The notes under the pieces are model-generated. The model was not told where the DNA came from, made no database searches, and saw only the letters and a list, made by a program, of their open reading frames with translations. Below, piece after piece: positions 1 through 11,607 of a stretch of DNA of 64,000 bases. Positions within the stretch are counted from its first letter, which is position 1; every line of letters starts with the position of its first letter. Origin of the DNA: Charina bottae (lineage: Eukaryota; Chordata; Lepidosauria; Squamata; Charinaidae); assembly GCA_023362775.1 (NCBI GenBank), contig JALMGJ010000008.1, positions 39,489,001 through 39,553,000 on the forward strand, written 5' to 3'. The position numbers and the translations under genes are program-made.

Positions 1-222
1 ATTTTAAAAACAGTCCTGGGAAGGAAAAGATCAGAGGAAGGAAGAGAAGTAGGGGAGGGATAGGAGGAGATAAAAAGGCGATCTGACCCCTAAAACGAAA
101 GACAACCTTAGGCTTTCATTCCCCATTCTCTCCCCGCCTTCCCAGTCCCCCATTAAAAGAATTTCTACCAGCTTATGCAGTCTGTGAAGCTCCACCGTGC
201 AGTGGTTTTCTTTTTGGCCATC
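1..222 (+). promoter_or_regulatory. SCD5: SCD5 5' UTR and possible promoter edge
   Basis: Purine-rich then C-rich sequence ahead of the first coding exon. A TATA-like GATAAAAAGG lies at 69-78, about 145 bp before ATG 223. It is not a CpG island. A pyrimidine-rich tract followed by TTATGCAG near 172-179 could alternatively be a splice acceptor of a further 5' non-coding exon. I cannot decide whether this is promoter, 5' UTR or intron. Confidence 0.3.
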
Positions 223-436
223 ATGTCAAAGCTAGGAACCAAGAGCGTGATGAATGGAGAGACAGAAATGTCCTGTGATGGACAAGCGGAATCAAGAGAA
301 GAAAAAAACAAGCAGGAAGTCGGACAGAAGCAAAAAATTGTGTGGAGGAATGTCATCCTGATGGCCTTGCTTCATGCCGGAGCTGTGTATTCCCTTTTCC
401 TCATTCCCAAGGCCCATCTGTTTACTCTGATCTGGG
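223..436 (+). CDS. SCD5: SCD5 exon 1 (start codon), acyl-CoA delta-9 desaturase
   Basis: First coding exon of a five-exon fatty acyl-CoA desaturase. The enzyme is an ER-membrane diiron protein that puts a cis double bond at carbon 9 of stearoyl- or palmitoyl-CoA, using cytochrome b5 electrons. The exon encodes residues 1-71 plus one base of codon 72. It has a polar, charged N-terminus (1-38), then IVWRN and the first hydrophobic segment, ending ...LIW before the donor G|GTAAGT at 437. I chose ATG 223 because it has A at -3 and gives 38 residues before IVWRN, close to SCD5; the in-frame ATG at 175 has C at -3. The five exons total 975 nt (324 residues plus stop). The 38-residue head fits SCD5 (about 330 residues) rather than SCD1 (about 355-359), as do LWAY-type residues at the exon 1/2 join, the ISVVLMCF segment and the NPTTWFID tail. 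Subfamily is inferred from family knowledge, not from a tree. Confidence 0.9.
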
Positions 437-449
437 GTAAGTGTTTTTT

Positions 450-3400
450 TTCTTAGCATTTTCCTCCATGAGGGAAGGTTTTCTTGTTTTCATGCAAATC
501 TCTCTTTCTGGTTCTTTTATAGCTATCTGTTCCCCAGGAGACTTAATTCATAATGGAGTGCCTGTTGTTGTTTTTTTCCAAAAAAAGGATAGGATTAGAA
601 GAGTTGTTCTTTTTTCTTTTGGTTTACTGGTTCAAAATGACTGGCTAGATTTCAGTGGCCAAAAAGTTCCAGTTTTATTCAAAGAATATCATTCATTCTT
701 TAGAAACATTTGCAAAATCAAACTCTTGCAACTGATTCATCCAGATGAAATAAGCACATTATGTTTTTGTGCTCTTAATACCTTCCTAACAGATTGAAAT
801 CCCAGGTTTTTACTCATCAATGGGCCTGATCACACCGTGAATCCAAATTAATCTTATAATATTTGATTATTTAGACAAAAGAATAGCCCAAAGGTAACCA
901 ATCTCCATGAACTGACCTTGTAAACACCCCCTTTGAGATAGCCTGTATGGGCTACATACGTACATCCAGCCTTAGGGTAAAACACTGATAAAATAAATAT
1001 TCCGTTTCATCCAAATAATTGGTGTTATTCAGGTATAAATGTATTTGTGAGAAAAAAGACAGTATTAGGAGGAAAGTGTTACAATAAAGAAACCTGTTCC
1101 CATATTTAAAACTCATGAGGTGAAGTTGCTCTCACTGATTTGTAAGAATCCCATTTTTAATAAGACTGCTTTCAAGATTAGAGTGTTTTATTGATTTGCC
1201 ATTAGCAAGTAGTTCTTATAAGCAACCTATTTTTTTTATTCACTAGCACTTGTCCAGTTTTGACTTTGTGATGAGTAAGAGAGTAACCATACTCAAATCC
1301 TATACATATCTACTTAGTAGTCCCATTGAGTTCAGTGGATTTACTTCCAGGTAAATAATTATAGGATAGCAGCTTTAGGGACTGAGGAGAGAGAATTTCA
1401 GTAAGGTGATGGATCATTGCAACTGTCAATAATTGTGCTTTATGCTTTTGAAGGAATAAGCCATAGCAATATTAAAGATTTTTCCATTTATTTCCTGTGG
1501 CTAGAGTACATATTCTTCTGCTTTGTGAATAATATTTTGCTTATTGTGTTGCCATCTCCTTTAGTTTTAGAAAACGGTAGGGAGGTAACTCCATTCTCAA
1601 TCTGCTGCTGAGAATCCTTAACGGCCAGGGTGTTTGATTTAATTCAATGCTAACCTTGGAAACCAAATTTCACACCAAGATGCCTAGACATAAAGGTGAC
1701 TTAGTCCCTTTCCTGTGAAAACTGTAGAAAGAGAATATGTTTGTGCATCACAGTTGTGTTTTTCCTTTACTGCTGAATAACTGTATGTCTAGGTTTAGAT
1801 TGTTCTTATTCATACCATGCTTTGCAGACTGACATAAACTCAACAAGGTTCATACAAACAAAACTATAATGATGGGGGTAGGGGGGGAATAAAGGATGAA
1901 ATAGTCATGTACTGAAGGACAAAGGTAAGCAAATGGAAATGCGTGCTTACACTGCATTATCAAAATGGCCCAGGTTCCAAGAAAAGGAAGGTTTTCTAAG
2001 ATAATCATGTAGAGAAGGCAGATTCGGATTCAGAACTTCCTGGATTGAGGAAACCCTTGGCTAGGTCTCTCACCATGGCACTGTCAAACTGAAGAGAAGC
2101 CCACCTCCCCTTTGGGGTGATTGAAAACCTGTTCCTCTTATAATCCCAGTGCATCCCCATTGTGAACCAACTGGTGGGTCTTGTCTCCTGTTCCCTTCTC
2201 ACATCTTCCTGTTTACCGATGTAACAAACACTTACAGGTTTGTCCGGAGTGTAACAGCTCTGGAGCTGCAACATTATATTATTGTTCACTATAGGTCTTT
2301 ATTTCTTCTGCATGGAGATTTTTCCTTTTCCACCCCTAACACTGGAGAGGTAGAAGTGAGGAAAGACTGTCATATTTTTGAATGTGTGAACTGAATGTTA
2401 AGCTTCACGTCAGATGCTTTAGACTTAGAGTCTGTCTCCTTCTCCTTCAGTGTAGAAATGGTGCATCAGCTTTTACTGTATGATTAGGTAGGGATGGATC
2501 CCACCATTGAAATCCAGAGGTTGCAGATCAGAGAGAACCTAAACAATCAGAGAACCAAAAGTGATGGGGCCAGGAACAAAGCTAGTGTTGGCCTTCATAA
2601 ATATTTTTCTTTCTACCATCATGGTTGTGGTGGGATTTCTTCCTTCCTATTATTAAAACAGTTGCTTATCATGAGCTTTTAATGGTTGAAGAGGAGTGGG
2701 TATTATGGGATGCCAGGTTTAGCGTATGGGAATGTTCTGTATGATACATTTATGTTGTTTGTAATTTTGTAAACTACCAGAAGTCATCATATGGAAATAC
2801 TGTTAATAAACACCTAAAGAAATAATGAACTGGTCTGCTGGGCCTGTATCTGGTAAAAAGGTTTGTTGTACTTTTCTTTTTAAAAGATTTTTTATAGCAA
2901 TGAACATCCTTTTCCAAAAGTAAAAACCATAGTTGTGAATGAAACTTGGTTACTCAAGAGTACCATTCTTAATTTTGTTAATTTTATCTAATGAGACCCT
3001 TTTTTTTCCTTGCAATAATAATGGTTTTCCTCTTGGGGGAACAACACATTTCTAGTCCCCCATCTCATTCTCTCTCTCTCATAAATTACTCTACATACCT
3101 ACCCTTTTTATTTGGGAGAGATTTTTTTCCTGGCAGATTAACCCACTTGTCTTAGGAAATAATGATTAGCTAAAAAGTTCAGAATTTGCTATAAATAAGG
3201 AATAAAGGAAGGAAATCTTTTATCAATCAGGGATCAATCCTACGTGGGAGTTGTAAATCTATTCCCCTCCCACCCTGGATAAAGTGCTTGTTCTTGTAAC
3301 AGTTGAGAGTCCATCAATAACTTGTAAACTACGTTGAATGTTTATGGAGACTGAGAGGTGGCACATAGATTCGGTGATAAGAAAATAATAGGTGACATTC

Positions 3401-3950
3401 TGGAGAAACAGAAATGGAAACTTCATCTGATCATTTTTAACCTATCACACAGTCTTAAAGGCTGAGAAGTATTGACAAAAGACTAGCAGAATTTTCCTGA
3501 AGGATCCTTCATATTAAAGATAAAGGACACCTTGGAGAAGTTTGACTCTGGCAATCCACAGAGTTTTCTTGGTAGCCATATGAAAAGGATTTGTGATAGC
3601 CTTCTTCTGAGAAGCTTTTCAAGTGCTCAGTCTAGCCTACAACTCTGGCATTTCCTGGTGATTTCTATCCACTAACTTGGCCTGATCCAGCCTAGCTTAT
3701 CACTCCGGCAACCAGGCCCTCTTCTGTACTTTCTTAAGTAAATAAGATATATAGCTAATGCCTCATACAGACATCTTCACTAATTTCATCTTTCAGCCTC
3801 CTTCAGGTGGTTGATAGCTGAATAGGCAGCTACTGTATTCTATCCTTTAAAACCTGGACAAGAGTTTCTTCCATCCAGGAAGATGTAGCATCAGAACTGG
3901 GTCTAAACAAGCTGATATTTCAGTGGGGAAATCTCAAGGACCATTTAAGA
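450..3950. other. Intronic AT-rich sequence, nothing recognised
   Basis: Short ORFs on both strands have no family motifs. No tRNA-like boxes, long inverted repeats or tandem arrays were seen. Confidence 0.5.
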
Positions 3951-3954
3951 ATGC

Positions 3955-4016
3955 ATGCTCCTTGCGGGGGAGATGGGCGGGATATAAATATGATGATGAT
4001 AAATAAATAAATAAAT
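3955..4016 (+). repeat. L2-like LINE 3' end
   Basis: GGGGGAGATGGGCGGGATAT followed by AT-rich sequence and an (ATAA)n tail. This is the usual 3' end of squamate L2-like LINEs; only the end is present. Confidence 0.6.
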
Positions 4017-4601
4017 GCTGTTAGAAATAATGAAAACAAATTCTTAGGCTTCTCACCAGATATTTTATACCTCAATGATGTGCTTTTGGAGCAAGATTTG
4101 AAACTGTCTCTGTAGAGGATAGGAACTGAGATTTGTGTGACTAAAAACTTGTCATTTTCTTGCCTGTCCTCACTTTCTTTCTCTCTGCAATTGGTTGTAA
4201 ATGAGTAAAAGAGAACCAGTTGCTTAATCAGATATGATTAATATATCTCTTCTTTGCTGAATCTGGATACAGTACGTATTGTCTCTCCACAGAGAGGCCT
4301 TTTCTTCACCCAAACCTGAATTTAAAATGTAATTTAACTATCAAAACGTCTCCAAGAATCATGGGAATTGTAGTATGAGTTAAGCTGAAGGAAAATGGTT
4401 TGTCAAGAGCCATTCTTCTCTTTCATCATTGAACTATACTTTCTAGACCAGAGTTGGCAAAGTTCCAACTGGGAAAAACCTTGTTCTGTTCTGCTGCCTT
4501 ATTTTTGCTACAACATATGATCCATCAAAATAACTAGAGGCTTGTGGGACTTAACATTTATTCTGGTGTAAGCTTTGGAATAAATTGGTTAGTCTTTAAA
4601 C

Positions 4602-4671
4602 CAGTGTTTCTCAACCTTGGCCGCTTGAAGATGTGTGGACTTCAGCTCCCAGAATTCCCCAGCCAACATGT
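4602..4671. repeat. hAT MITE fragment (CAGTGTTTCTCAACC family)
   Basis: Begins with the terminal repeat CAGTGTTTCTCAACCTTGG and the body of the family seen complete at 39314-39411, but the second half and right end are missing. Confidence 0.6.
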
Positions 4672-4788
4672 GTTAAATTAATATAATACTCCTTGTATTT
4701 GTTGAAATAGATGAAGACAGCTATTCTTTTGGAAATTGGTGGGAAGGAGACCTAGAAGAGGCAGATACTCTTTTAGAATGTTAGGACT

Positions 4789-4790
<2 letters not shown>

Positions 4791-4842
<52 letters not shown>

Positions 4843-4843
4843 A
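4791..4843. repeat. (TATC)n microsatellite
   Basis: About 12 copies of the tetranucleotide, followed by TTTA repeats that open the next LINE fragment. Confidence 0.95.
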
Positions 4844-5030
4844 TCTATTTATTTATTTATTTAAAGCATTTATATGGCTGCCCAACTCAAACAATGTAAC
4901 TTTGGGTGGTACAAAGGACAAGCAAACAAACAAAGATGTCCAATTAAAAATAAATATAAATGAAATTAAAAATTAAAATTAAATTAAATTAAATTAAAAA
5001 TTAAAAACAAATATAAATATAAATGATGAG
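4844..5030 (-). repeat. LINE 3'-end-like fragment with AT-rich tail
   Basis: (TTTA)n, then TTTATATGGCTGCCCAACTCA and TTTGGGTGGTACAA. This is the reverse complement of an L2/CR1-like 3' end, followed by AAATT-rich low-complexity sequence. Confidence 0.45.
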
Positions 5031-6040
5031 CACGTACTCCAGATTATTACACTCTTCCAGATAAGAACTATAATCATCCCAACCCAAATACTCAAGGTAA
5101 CAACCAGGTAACAATCCAGACCTTTATGGTTTTTTCCTGAAATTCAGCAAGGTACGTTCTTTGCATTGGCTCTCTGCTAATGTATCTCCCTGCATCCCCA
5201 CAATGCTGTAAGACTTCCTTCTGCCCCAGAGAAGATGGTGGAAGGACAGTTTGGCAGCCTTTCCTCTGAGCTGGGAATCAAAAGGTTTCCCACTGGCAGT
5301 AATTCCCACTTCACCCCACCCCCTGCCTGCTGCCAAGGGGGTGCTTTGTGCCTTGCCACCCTTCCTGCCACTGGCCATTTCTCCCTCCACAATCCCTTTA
5401 ACATGCAGAGTTGTCCTTTGCCCATCCCACATTAGTCAGCCAGAATGTACACATTGTAAAAAGGAACCACTGGGGGAGACGAATGAGAATGGAGGCTGGG
5501 GTTTGGCCAGCTGCCATTTTGTATACTCTTCCATCAGCCAGCTGGGGAGAATCCAGGCTGGCAAATGGAAAGATGGAGCCTAGCAGTGGGGGTGTTTGCC
5601 CAACACCACCAATCTGCTGCAGATGATAAAGAAGATGAGGCTGCTGGCTCCGTGAAAATGCAGGTAGCCTTTTGGAAAAGATGTTCTGGCTATCCTTTTC
5701 CTCTCCAGCCTGCTGGTGTAGGTCAAAATGCAGCTCAGCCGAACCACCTTGTTACTGTTCTTCTCCCCATTTTAATCTTGGCACGAGATCCATCCCCTCC
5801 AGGATGCAGCTGCCTTCTTGGAAAACTTCCCCAGACAGAGTAGCAATTTCAGAAAGCTGGCTTTGTCAGTGAGATTTGATGACTGAAAGGTGAGCAGTTT
5901 GGGGAAGGGTATCTTGAAACCTAGCTGCATAACTTTGAGACACATTATACAGGCATTGTTACAGGTGATGTGGCTGCCTTCTGTATTTGGAGAAGTGGGA
6001 ATGGAGCAGAGAGATGGGGAAAGAGTTAAACGCCTGCTTC
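5031..6040. other. Intronic sequence of higher GC, unrecognised
   Basis: Several overlapping ORFs of 60-110 codons occur on both strands between 5124 and 5872. They overlap in opposite frames and show no domain or consistent codon pattern. I read this as chance openness in GC-richer DNA; an old repeat is possible. Confidence 0.4.
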
Positions 6041-6044
6041 AGTG

Positions 6045-6520
6045 CTTTTTTGTTTAAACTGATTGATAATGTGCCATCAAGTCTTTGTCCTCTCTTAGTG
6101 ACAACATAGATAGACTTTCTCCATGATGATCTATCTCTAACCTGGTCCTTTGGCTCTTCCAATGATACACTCCTTGCCACTGTAACTGAGTCCATGCCTC
6201 TTGCTGCTGATCATCCTCCTCTTCTTTTTCCTTCCACCTTTCCCAGCATCAGAGCCTTCTCCAGAGAGCTGGGTCTTCGCATAACATCTGAAGTAGGATA
6301 ATTTGAGCCTGGTCATTTGTGCCTCACATGAGAACTCTGGGTTGATCTGTTCGATGATCCATCTGTTTGTTTTCTTGGCTGTCCATGGTACTCTCAGGAG
6401 TCTTCTCCAACACAAAAGTTCAAAAGCATCAATACTCTTCCTATCCTGTTTCTTTGAAGTCCAACATTTGCTTCCATAGAGTGTCATAAGGAATGCCATG
6501 GCTTGCACAATTCTGATCTA
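6045..6520 (-). pseudogene. Bov-B/RTE-like LINE fragment, reverse transcriptase C-terminus
   Basis: Minus-strand reading at 6137-6508 gives YGSKCWTSKK, IDAFELLCWRRLLRVPW and LKLSYFRCYA in order, the conserved C-terminal block of RTE-clade ORF2. The frame then degenerates toward the 3' end (6045-6137). It is 5' truncated, with no endonuclease or RT catalytic part. Confidence 0.7.
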
Positions 6521-6737
6521 TCTTTGTTTAAATTATCCTGGTTTTTTTCTTGTAAAAATACTGTATCAGGACTCTGTTGGATATATTTACCTAGAAAATG
6601 TAATTACTTACAAGTATACTCTGAAGAATGAAGGCCCAGCTTCCAAATTCCTTGGTATGACAATTAAGTAGGCCAAAAATCCATTTTTATGGCCAATTTA
6701 AGGAGAAAATTCTGGTTATCTCACATTTTCTTATAGC

Positions 6738-7180
6738 AAGTGGCAGTTTGGTCTAGTGGTTAAGGCAAATGGCTAGAAACCAGGCGTCTGTGAGTTCTAG
6801 TCCCGCCTTAGGCATGAAAGCCGGATGGGTGACCTTGGGCCAGTCCCTGTCTCTCAGCCCTAGGAAGGAGCCAATGGCAAACCAGGAGACTGAGAGTTCT
6901 AGTCCCGCCTTAGGCATGAAAGCCGGATGGGTGACCTTGGGCCAGTCACTCTCTCTCAGCCCTGGGAAGGAGCCAATAGGAAACCAGGAGCCTGAGAGTT
7001 CTAGTCCCGCCTTAGGCATGAAAGCCGGCTGGGTGATCTTGGGCCAGTCACTCTCTCTCAGCCCAACTCACCTCACAGGGTTGTTGTTGTGGGGAAAATA
7101 GGAGGAGGAAGGAGTATTAGGTATGTTCACCGCCTTGAGTTATTTATAAAAAAAAAGAATAAAGGTGGGATAAAAAAAAA
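6738..7180 (+). repeat. Sauria-type SINE with triplicated core
   Basis: Starts AGTTTGGTCTAGTGGTTAAGG (tRNA-like A box) and ends with the Bov-B-like tail CCGCCTTGAGTTATTTATAA ... GGTGGGATA typical of the squamate Sauria SINE. The block from GAGTTCTAGTCCCGCC to GCCAATGGCAAACCAGGAG occurs three times, at 6792, 6894 and 6996 (period 102 bp), before the normal 3' half. Confidence 0.85.
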
Positions 7181-7360
7181 TCTGGCAGACCTTGGCTGAT
7201 TCCCCAAAGCTAAGCAGACTCAGACCTAGTTAGTACTTGGAAGGAAGACCAGCATAATTTCTCAGGACCATAGGCTAGACTGGGACATTTAAAAAATTCT
7301 AGAAAATGACAACGGCAAACCACTTCCATATTGTTAACATGGAGGTGTCCAGGCAGCCCC
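7181..7360 (+). repeat. 5S-rRNA-derived SINE, degenerate
   Basis: AAGCTAAGCAGACTCAGACC and TTAGTACTTGGAAGGAAGACC match the internal control region of 5S rRNA with substitutions. A SINE-type tail GGCAAACCACTTCC follows. Confidence 0.6.
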
Positions 7361-7692
7361 CAGGATTTGCTCAACAAGGGAATCTTTACTTTTATCCCAT
7401 TACTCCACAATGCCCAACCGATGAAGTATCTATATATCCGAGAATGGCTGTGTGCATTCTAAAGAAAGGTAATCTGTGACACTGAGGAATAATAATAGGC
7501 TGCCTTGCAAGCTTGCTGAGGTAAGCTAAACCTAAGGCACTCAGAACTCCCCAGAGACCTGGATAATTTGCAGGAGGTATTGCTACAAGATAAAATAACA
7601 TTTAGTGAGGTCTCTTTATACAAAATCTTACCCTTTCGCTCTATTAGTAGAATGGAAGTGAGGAGCATTGATCATGGCTGTCTATGCCTTTT

Positions 7693-7905
7693 AAGAGAGC
7701 CAGCTTGGTCCAGTGGTTAAGAACTTGGACCAGGAGAGGGAAACTGGAGATATAGTCTCACCTTAGGCATGAAGCCAGCTGGATGACTCTTCTCTCTCAG
7801 CCCTAGGAAGGAGGCCAGGACAAACCACTTCTAAAAGTGTTGCCAAGAAAACAACAGGGACTTGTTTCTTTGAAGTTCCAGGAGTCAAGATGTATACATA
7901 TGGAG
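7693..7905 (+). repeat. tRNA-derived SINE, old copy
   Basis: GAGAGCCAGCTTGGTCCAGTGG head, then CACCTTAGGCATGAAGCCAGCTGG and CAAACCACTTCT...TTGCCAAGAAAAC. This is the same family as 16835-17068, more diverged. Confidence 0.75.
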
Positions 7906-10811
7906 AGAAAGAGAGAGAGTTCCAAAATTTGAAATAAATGTATCCTGTCTTGTATCAGGTAGTTTACCTGAGCTACATCAATTTTAAGTGAAGGATGGGG
8001 CAGTTGCATGAGTGAATTAGACATAACAGAAAAGGTATTTTCCCCCAAGGCTAGAAATATTTTTATTCATTCGTTCTTGGTCAAGTTCAGCAGTATATCT
8101 TTTTGGGCTACTTTCCAAGATGCTGAGGGACAAAGATGGAGAGGAAGGAAGACCAAAGGTCAGTGTAGAAAAGCAGATAATAAAATATATAGGGTTTGTG
8201 CTTGAGAAAGACATAACATATAAAATATGTAGGCTTTCTATTCTTCTGGAATTTGCTTCACTGAGATGCAGTAGGTATTGTAGACAGAGAGATGCATTAG
8301 CTTAGGGTAGCCAAAAATCAGAAGAAGTGCATTGATGTGCTTTCAAACTTTATTAAAAGGCATAAGCTCTCATGGGCTACAGGCGACCATGGGAGTCATG
8401 TTGTGAAGGCCGTTCTCAATGTTGAAAGAAAGGCATACAATTCCAGAAGAAGGAATTTGAGACTCTTTGAACCCTCACTAAAAAGACTTTGCTTGTATGT
8501 GTGCACATAAAAGCAGAAATTTCTGTATAACTATAAAAGCAGATGAACCTGAGGAAACCACAGACAAGCCAGATCTTTGTAATTTGGCTCTTACCTTGGT
8601 CTTGTTAGAAACAAGGCACAAAAATACAATTGGTTATAGGACAGGATTTTTTCCCCACTCCTGCTTATGAAAAAACTCATTATATATTAATGCTGGATCA
8701 CAAAACTGTATTGGGTTAGTGTCACTGACATATGTGTATATGTGTGTGTACATTTAAGTCATGGTTTACTGAATAAATCACAGCTAGTAATCTTATAAAC
8801 CATGATTTGCAAACCAGAATGGTTGGATTCATTGAGCATATTAAGCCTCAAGAAACAAACCACATTTTGGCTTAGCACAGTAGCCTTTCCCAACCTTGTG
8901 TCTTCCAAATATATTGACCTATAATTCCCAAAATTTTCAACCAGTATATCCAAAGATTATTCTAGTTGGGACTCCTAGGAGTTAAAATCTAAAATATCTG
9001 GAGGACACTAGGTTAAGGAAAGCTGGCTTATCAAACTATAACCATATTGTGTAAACCCAGCTATTTGCTAAGCCATACCTTGTTAAGTGTGATTTATGGA
9101 ATAAACCATGATTGGCTCAGTCTTTGTAACCTACTAAGCCTCAAACAAACCCCAATTTGGTTTGTTGCATGTGAATCCAGCTCATCTCTCTCTCTCCTCT
9201 AAGACCATGTAGGAGTTACAAGGCCATGCACGCTTAGGTTGTTGTCTGCACAGCTGCTGAGGATGATGGAGCTTGTAATTGGACACATCTGAAGGAGGTA
9301 GGATGAGGAAGTCTGCTTTATCAGTTGTTGGTTCAGATTCAGATGTTACCTGGGCAACAATTGCTTTTCCTGACTCTGCTCCTTCCGTTTCATTTTTCTA
9401 TTGCTGTGTTCATGTGCAATTGGAATATATTTCTGTGGTTTTTATATTTAAGCTAATAAATGCATAGTCAAAAAAATAAAGCACGTTTAAAAGGAGAAAC
9501 CACCAAATTGAAGCTCTCAGAAAGTACTATTTCAAGCTTAACGCGGGGGCTTTGTTGCATCTTCTTTCTTCTCATCTGTGGCTGGCTGTTGTGAAAAAGT
9601 ACAATTGAGCTTTTGTTCTCTGATCCCCTTGGAGATGGTGATTCGGCTGCGCCATCTCAGTACAATTGATCTTAGATCATTGCTCTCTGTAGGCAGTAAC
9701 CCGCCACAGGAAAGGCTGGGTTTTCATTTAAGGAGGCTGAAGTCCCTGCCTTTTTGCACTGCTCGGAGAGAAAAAGCTGGAAATGAACAGGGACCTTCTT
9801 GTCTGGGAAATTAGCCTGAATCTTAATCAAGTAGAGAATATTGAAAACTACTGCGAAACATTGCAAAATCCAGTATTCAAGCTAATTCGTAAATTTTCTA
9901 TCACTGTTTAGAGTTTTGAAGCATTGCAACATTTCTTTCAATCTTTACATCACCCTCTGATGCTGAGAACACCTGTCTCTCTTTGTCTTTAACAAAAAGT
10001 CCTCTGCAGGTTTGAACTTGCTTAAATAACATCAAAAGATGACAAAGGTGGGTTCACATATCATAGTCTTAACTGCATCAAATTACTAACACGCTTCTAC
10101 CTCAAGGCCCATAAACTGTTTTGCAGGGCTACTGAACCACACAGGCTGTCTTTTTCAGATAACTGGAATGGCTCCCACATAAATGTCCTTTTTACAGTAT
10201 ACTTTTTCTAATCCAGGTATTTACATCATAATTCCCATGTCATGTCTGACAGAATGTTGTAGACAGATGGCATGAGATAACCCTGCCTTCTTTCCCAAAT
10301 TGTGAAATATTCTTGTGACAAACCTTTTAATCAAGGCCTGAATTATTTCTTATATGCCTTTAAAAAAAAAAAAACTATCTCCCTTTCTGGAGAAATACAC
10401 AAAGAATCAAGGATGTTGACATTTCAAATTATGGGTTTTCCTAGCTGTGGATTCATGGACAAATACCATCTGGTTCCACAGAAATGAATGTAGGATAGAG
10501 GGGGGGTTTTTTGGTCAAGTTCATTATCACTGTTTTGCCTGAAGCCTTTGCTAGACTTCGTTTTATAATATAGAATGAGATTTCCTTGGAGATTTGGTAT
10601 ATTTGATTCATTTCCTTCATCCATCCAGTCCCCAATAAGTTTTTATTCCCAGTAGGGAAAATATTTTTATTATTTCCTAACTCTCCTTTAAATTGCTTAG
10701 AGCAGCATGGATGATTTTCTCCGCCTCACAACTTCTCATATAATAACCCTGAAAAGAAGGTTACATTGAGAGATGTATGTATGTATGATTGAGAGTTGGG
10801 TTCAAGCAACA
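7906..10811. other. Intronic sequence with old repeat traces
   Basis: Traces only: an amniote repeat piece at about 8330-8460 (TTTATTAAAAGGCATAAGCTCTCATGGG) and an old hAT-like inverted element at about 8886-9030. AACC/ATGG-rich repeats with AAACCATG motifs occur at about 8760-9180. No gene seen. Confidence 0.4.
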
Positions 10812-10819
10812 GGCTGTGC

Positions 10820-11089
10820 CAGGGCTTTCCAAAGTTTTCCTGCGGTGACACACCAACCGCCGTTGGTGTGTCGCCGTGGGAAAACCCAGAAGTGCCGCCA
10901 TTGCGGCAGCGCGCAAAAACCCGGAAGCGCTGCTGCCGCTTTCGGTTTTTATGTGCCACCGTTGGTGTGTCGCCACGGGAAAACCCGGAAGCGCTGATGA
11001 TGATCAGCGCTTCCGGGTTGTGTGGTGACACACCAGACTGTGTGTGGCGACACACTTTTGTGTCGCGACACATAGTTTGGAAAGCTCTG
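10820..11089. mobile_element. CpG-rich hAT MITE, copy 1
   Basis: Terminal inverted repeats CAGGGCTTTCCAAA / TTTGGAAAGCTCTG. The flanking 8-bp duplication is GGCTGTGC (10812-10819) versus GGCTATGC (11090-11097), one mismatch. Internally GC-rich with repeated GTGTCG/CGACAC motifs and a 38-bp near-palindrome at 10982-11019. No transposase. Same family as 57413-57689. Confidence 0.85.
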
Positions 11090-11593
11090 GGCTATGCCAC
11101 ACTGTGACTTTATTTATTTATTCTTGCCTACTGCAAGTTGTGTACTACCCAGTGTGGGTTAGTCTTATGGGTGAACCAGTTCATTGTTGTTTGTTCAACA
11201 AACCATGGTTTAAATTCCTGGCTTACTGCAGTGTGTGAACTCAGCGAGGGATTTACATAAAGTTGCTACTCCCAAGTACTGTAGATTATACCTTGGCACA
11301 ACCTTTGCCAAACTGCAGCTTTCCTGGGGAGGATTTCCTTGGGATTCTAGATTGCCCAGCAAGAATGGGAAAAGACTGTTATTGGCATCTTATGTGAGAA
11401 CATACAGAGGTGCAAGTATCACTCTTTGGGCTCCAAAGCAAATCTCTCCAAGGAGAACCCCCCACCCCCACCCTGCAACATGAGAGTACAGGTGCTGAGT
11501 CCTCAGGGTGGGGCAATTGGGGGAGAGAGGGAAGGAGGGAGGGTGGGCAGAAGAAAGAGCAAGCCACATCTAGGCTGCACAACCCTGCCCCCC

Positions 11594-11607
11594 CCACTAG
11601 GTGGCAG
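11594..11607 (+). promoter_or_regulatory. CTCF-like motif
   Basis: CCACTAGGTGGCAG fits the CTCF core CCASYAGRKGGCRS. It is sequence match only, and lies in an old repeat. Confidence 0.35.

Noticed and set aside
5124..5872. Cluster of overlapping ORFs on both strands
   Set aside because: No domain, no splice-consistent structure, mutual overlap in opposite frames; likely chance in GC-richer intron sequence.
6769..7101. ORF with three repeats of SSPALGMKAGWV
   Set aside because: Translation of the triplicated SINE core.
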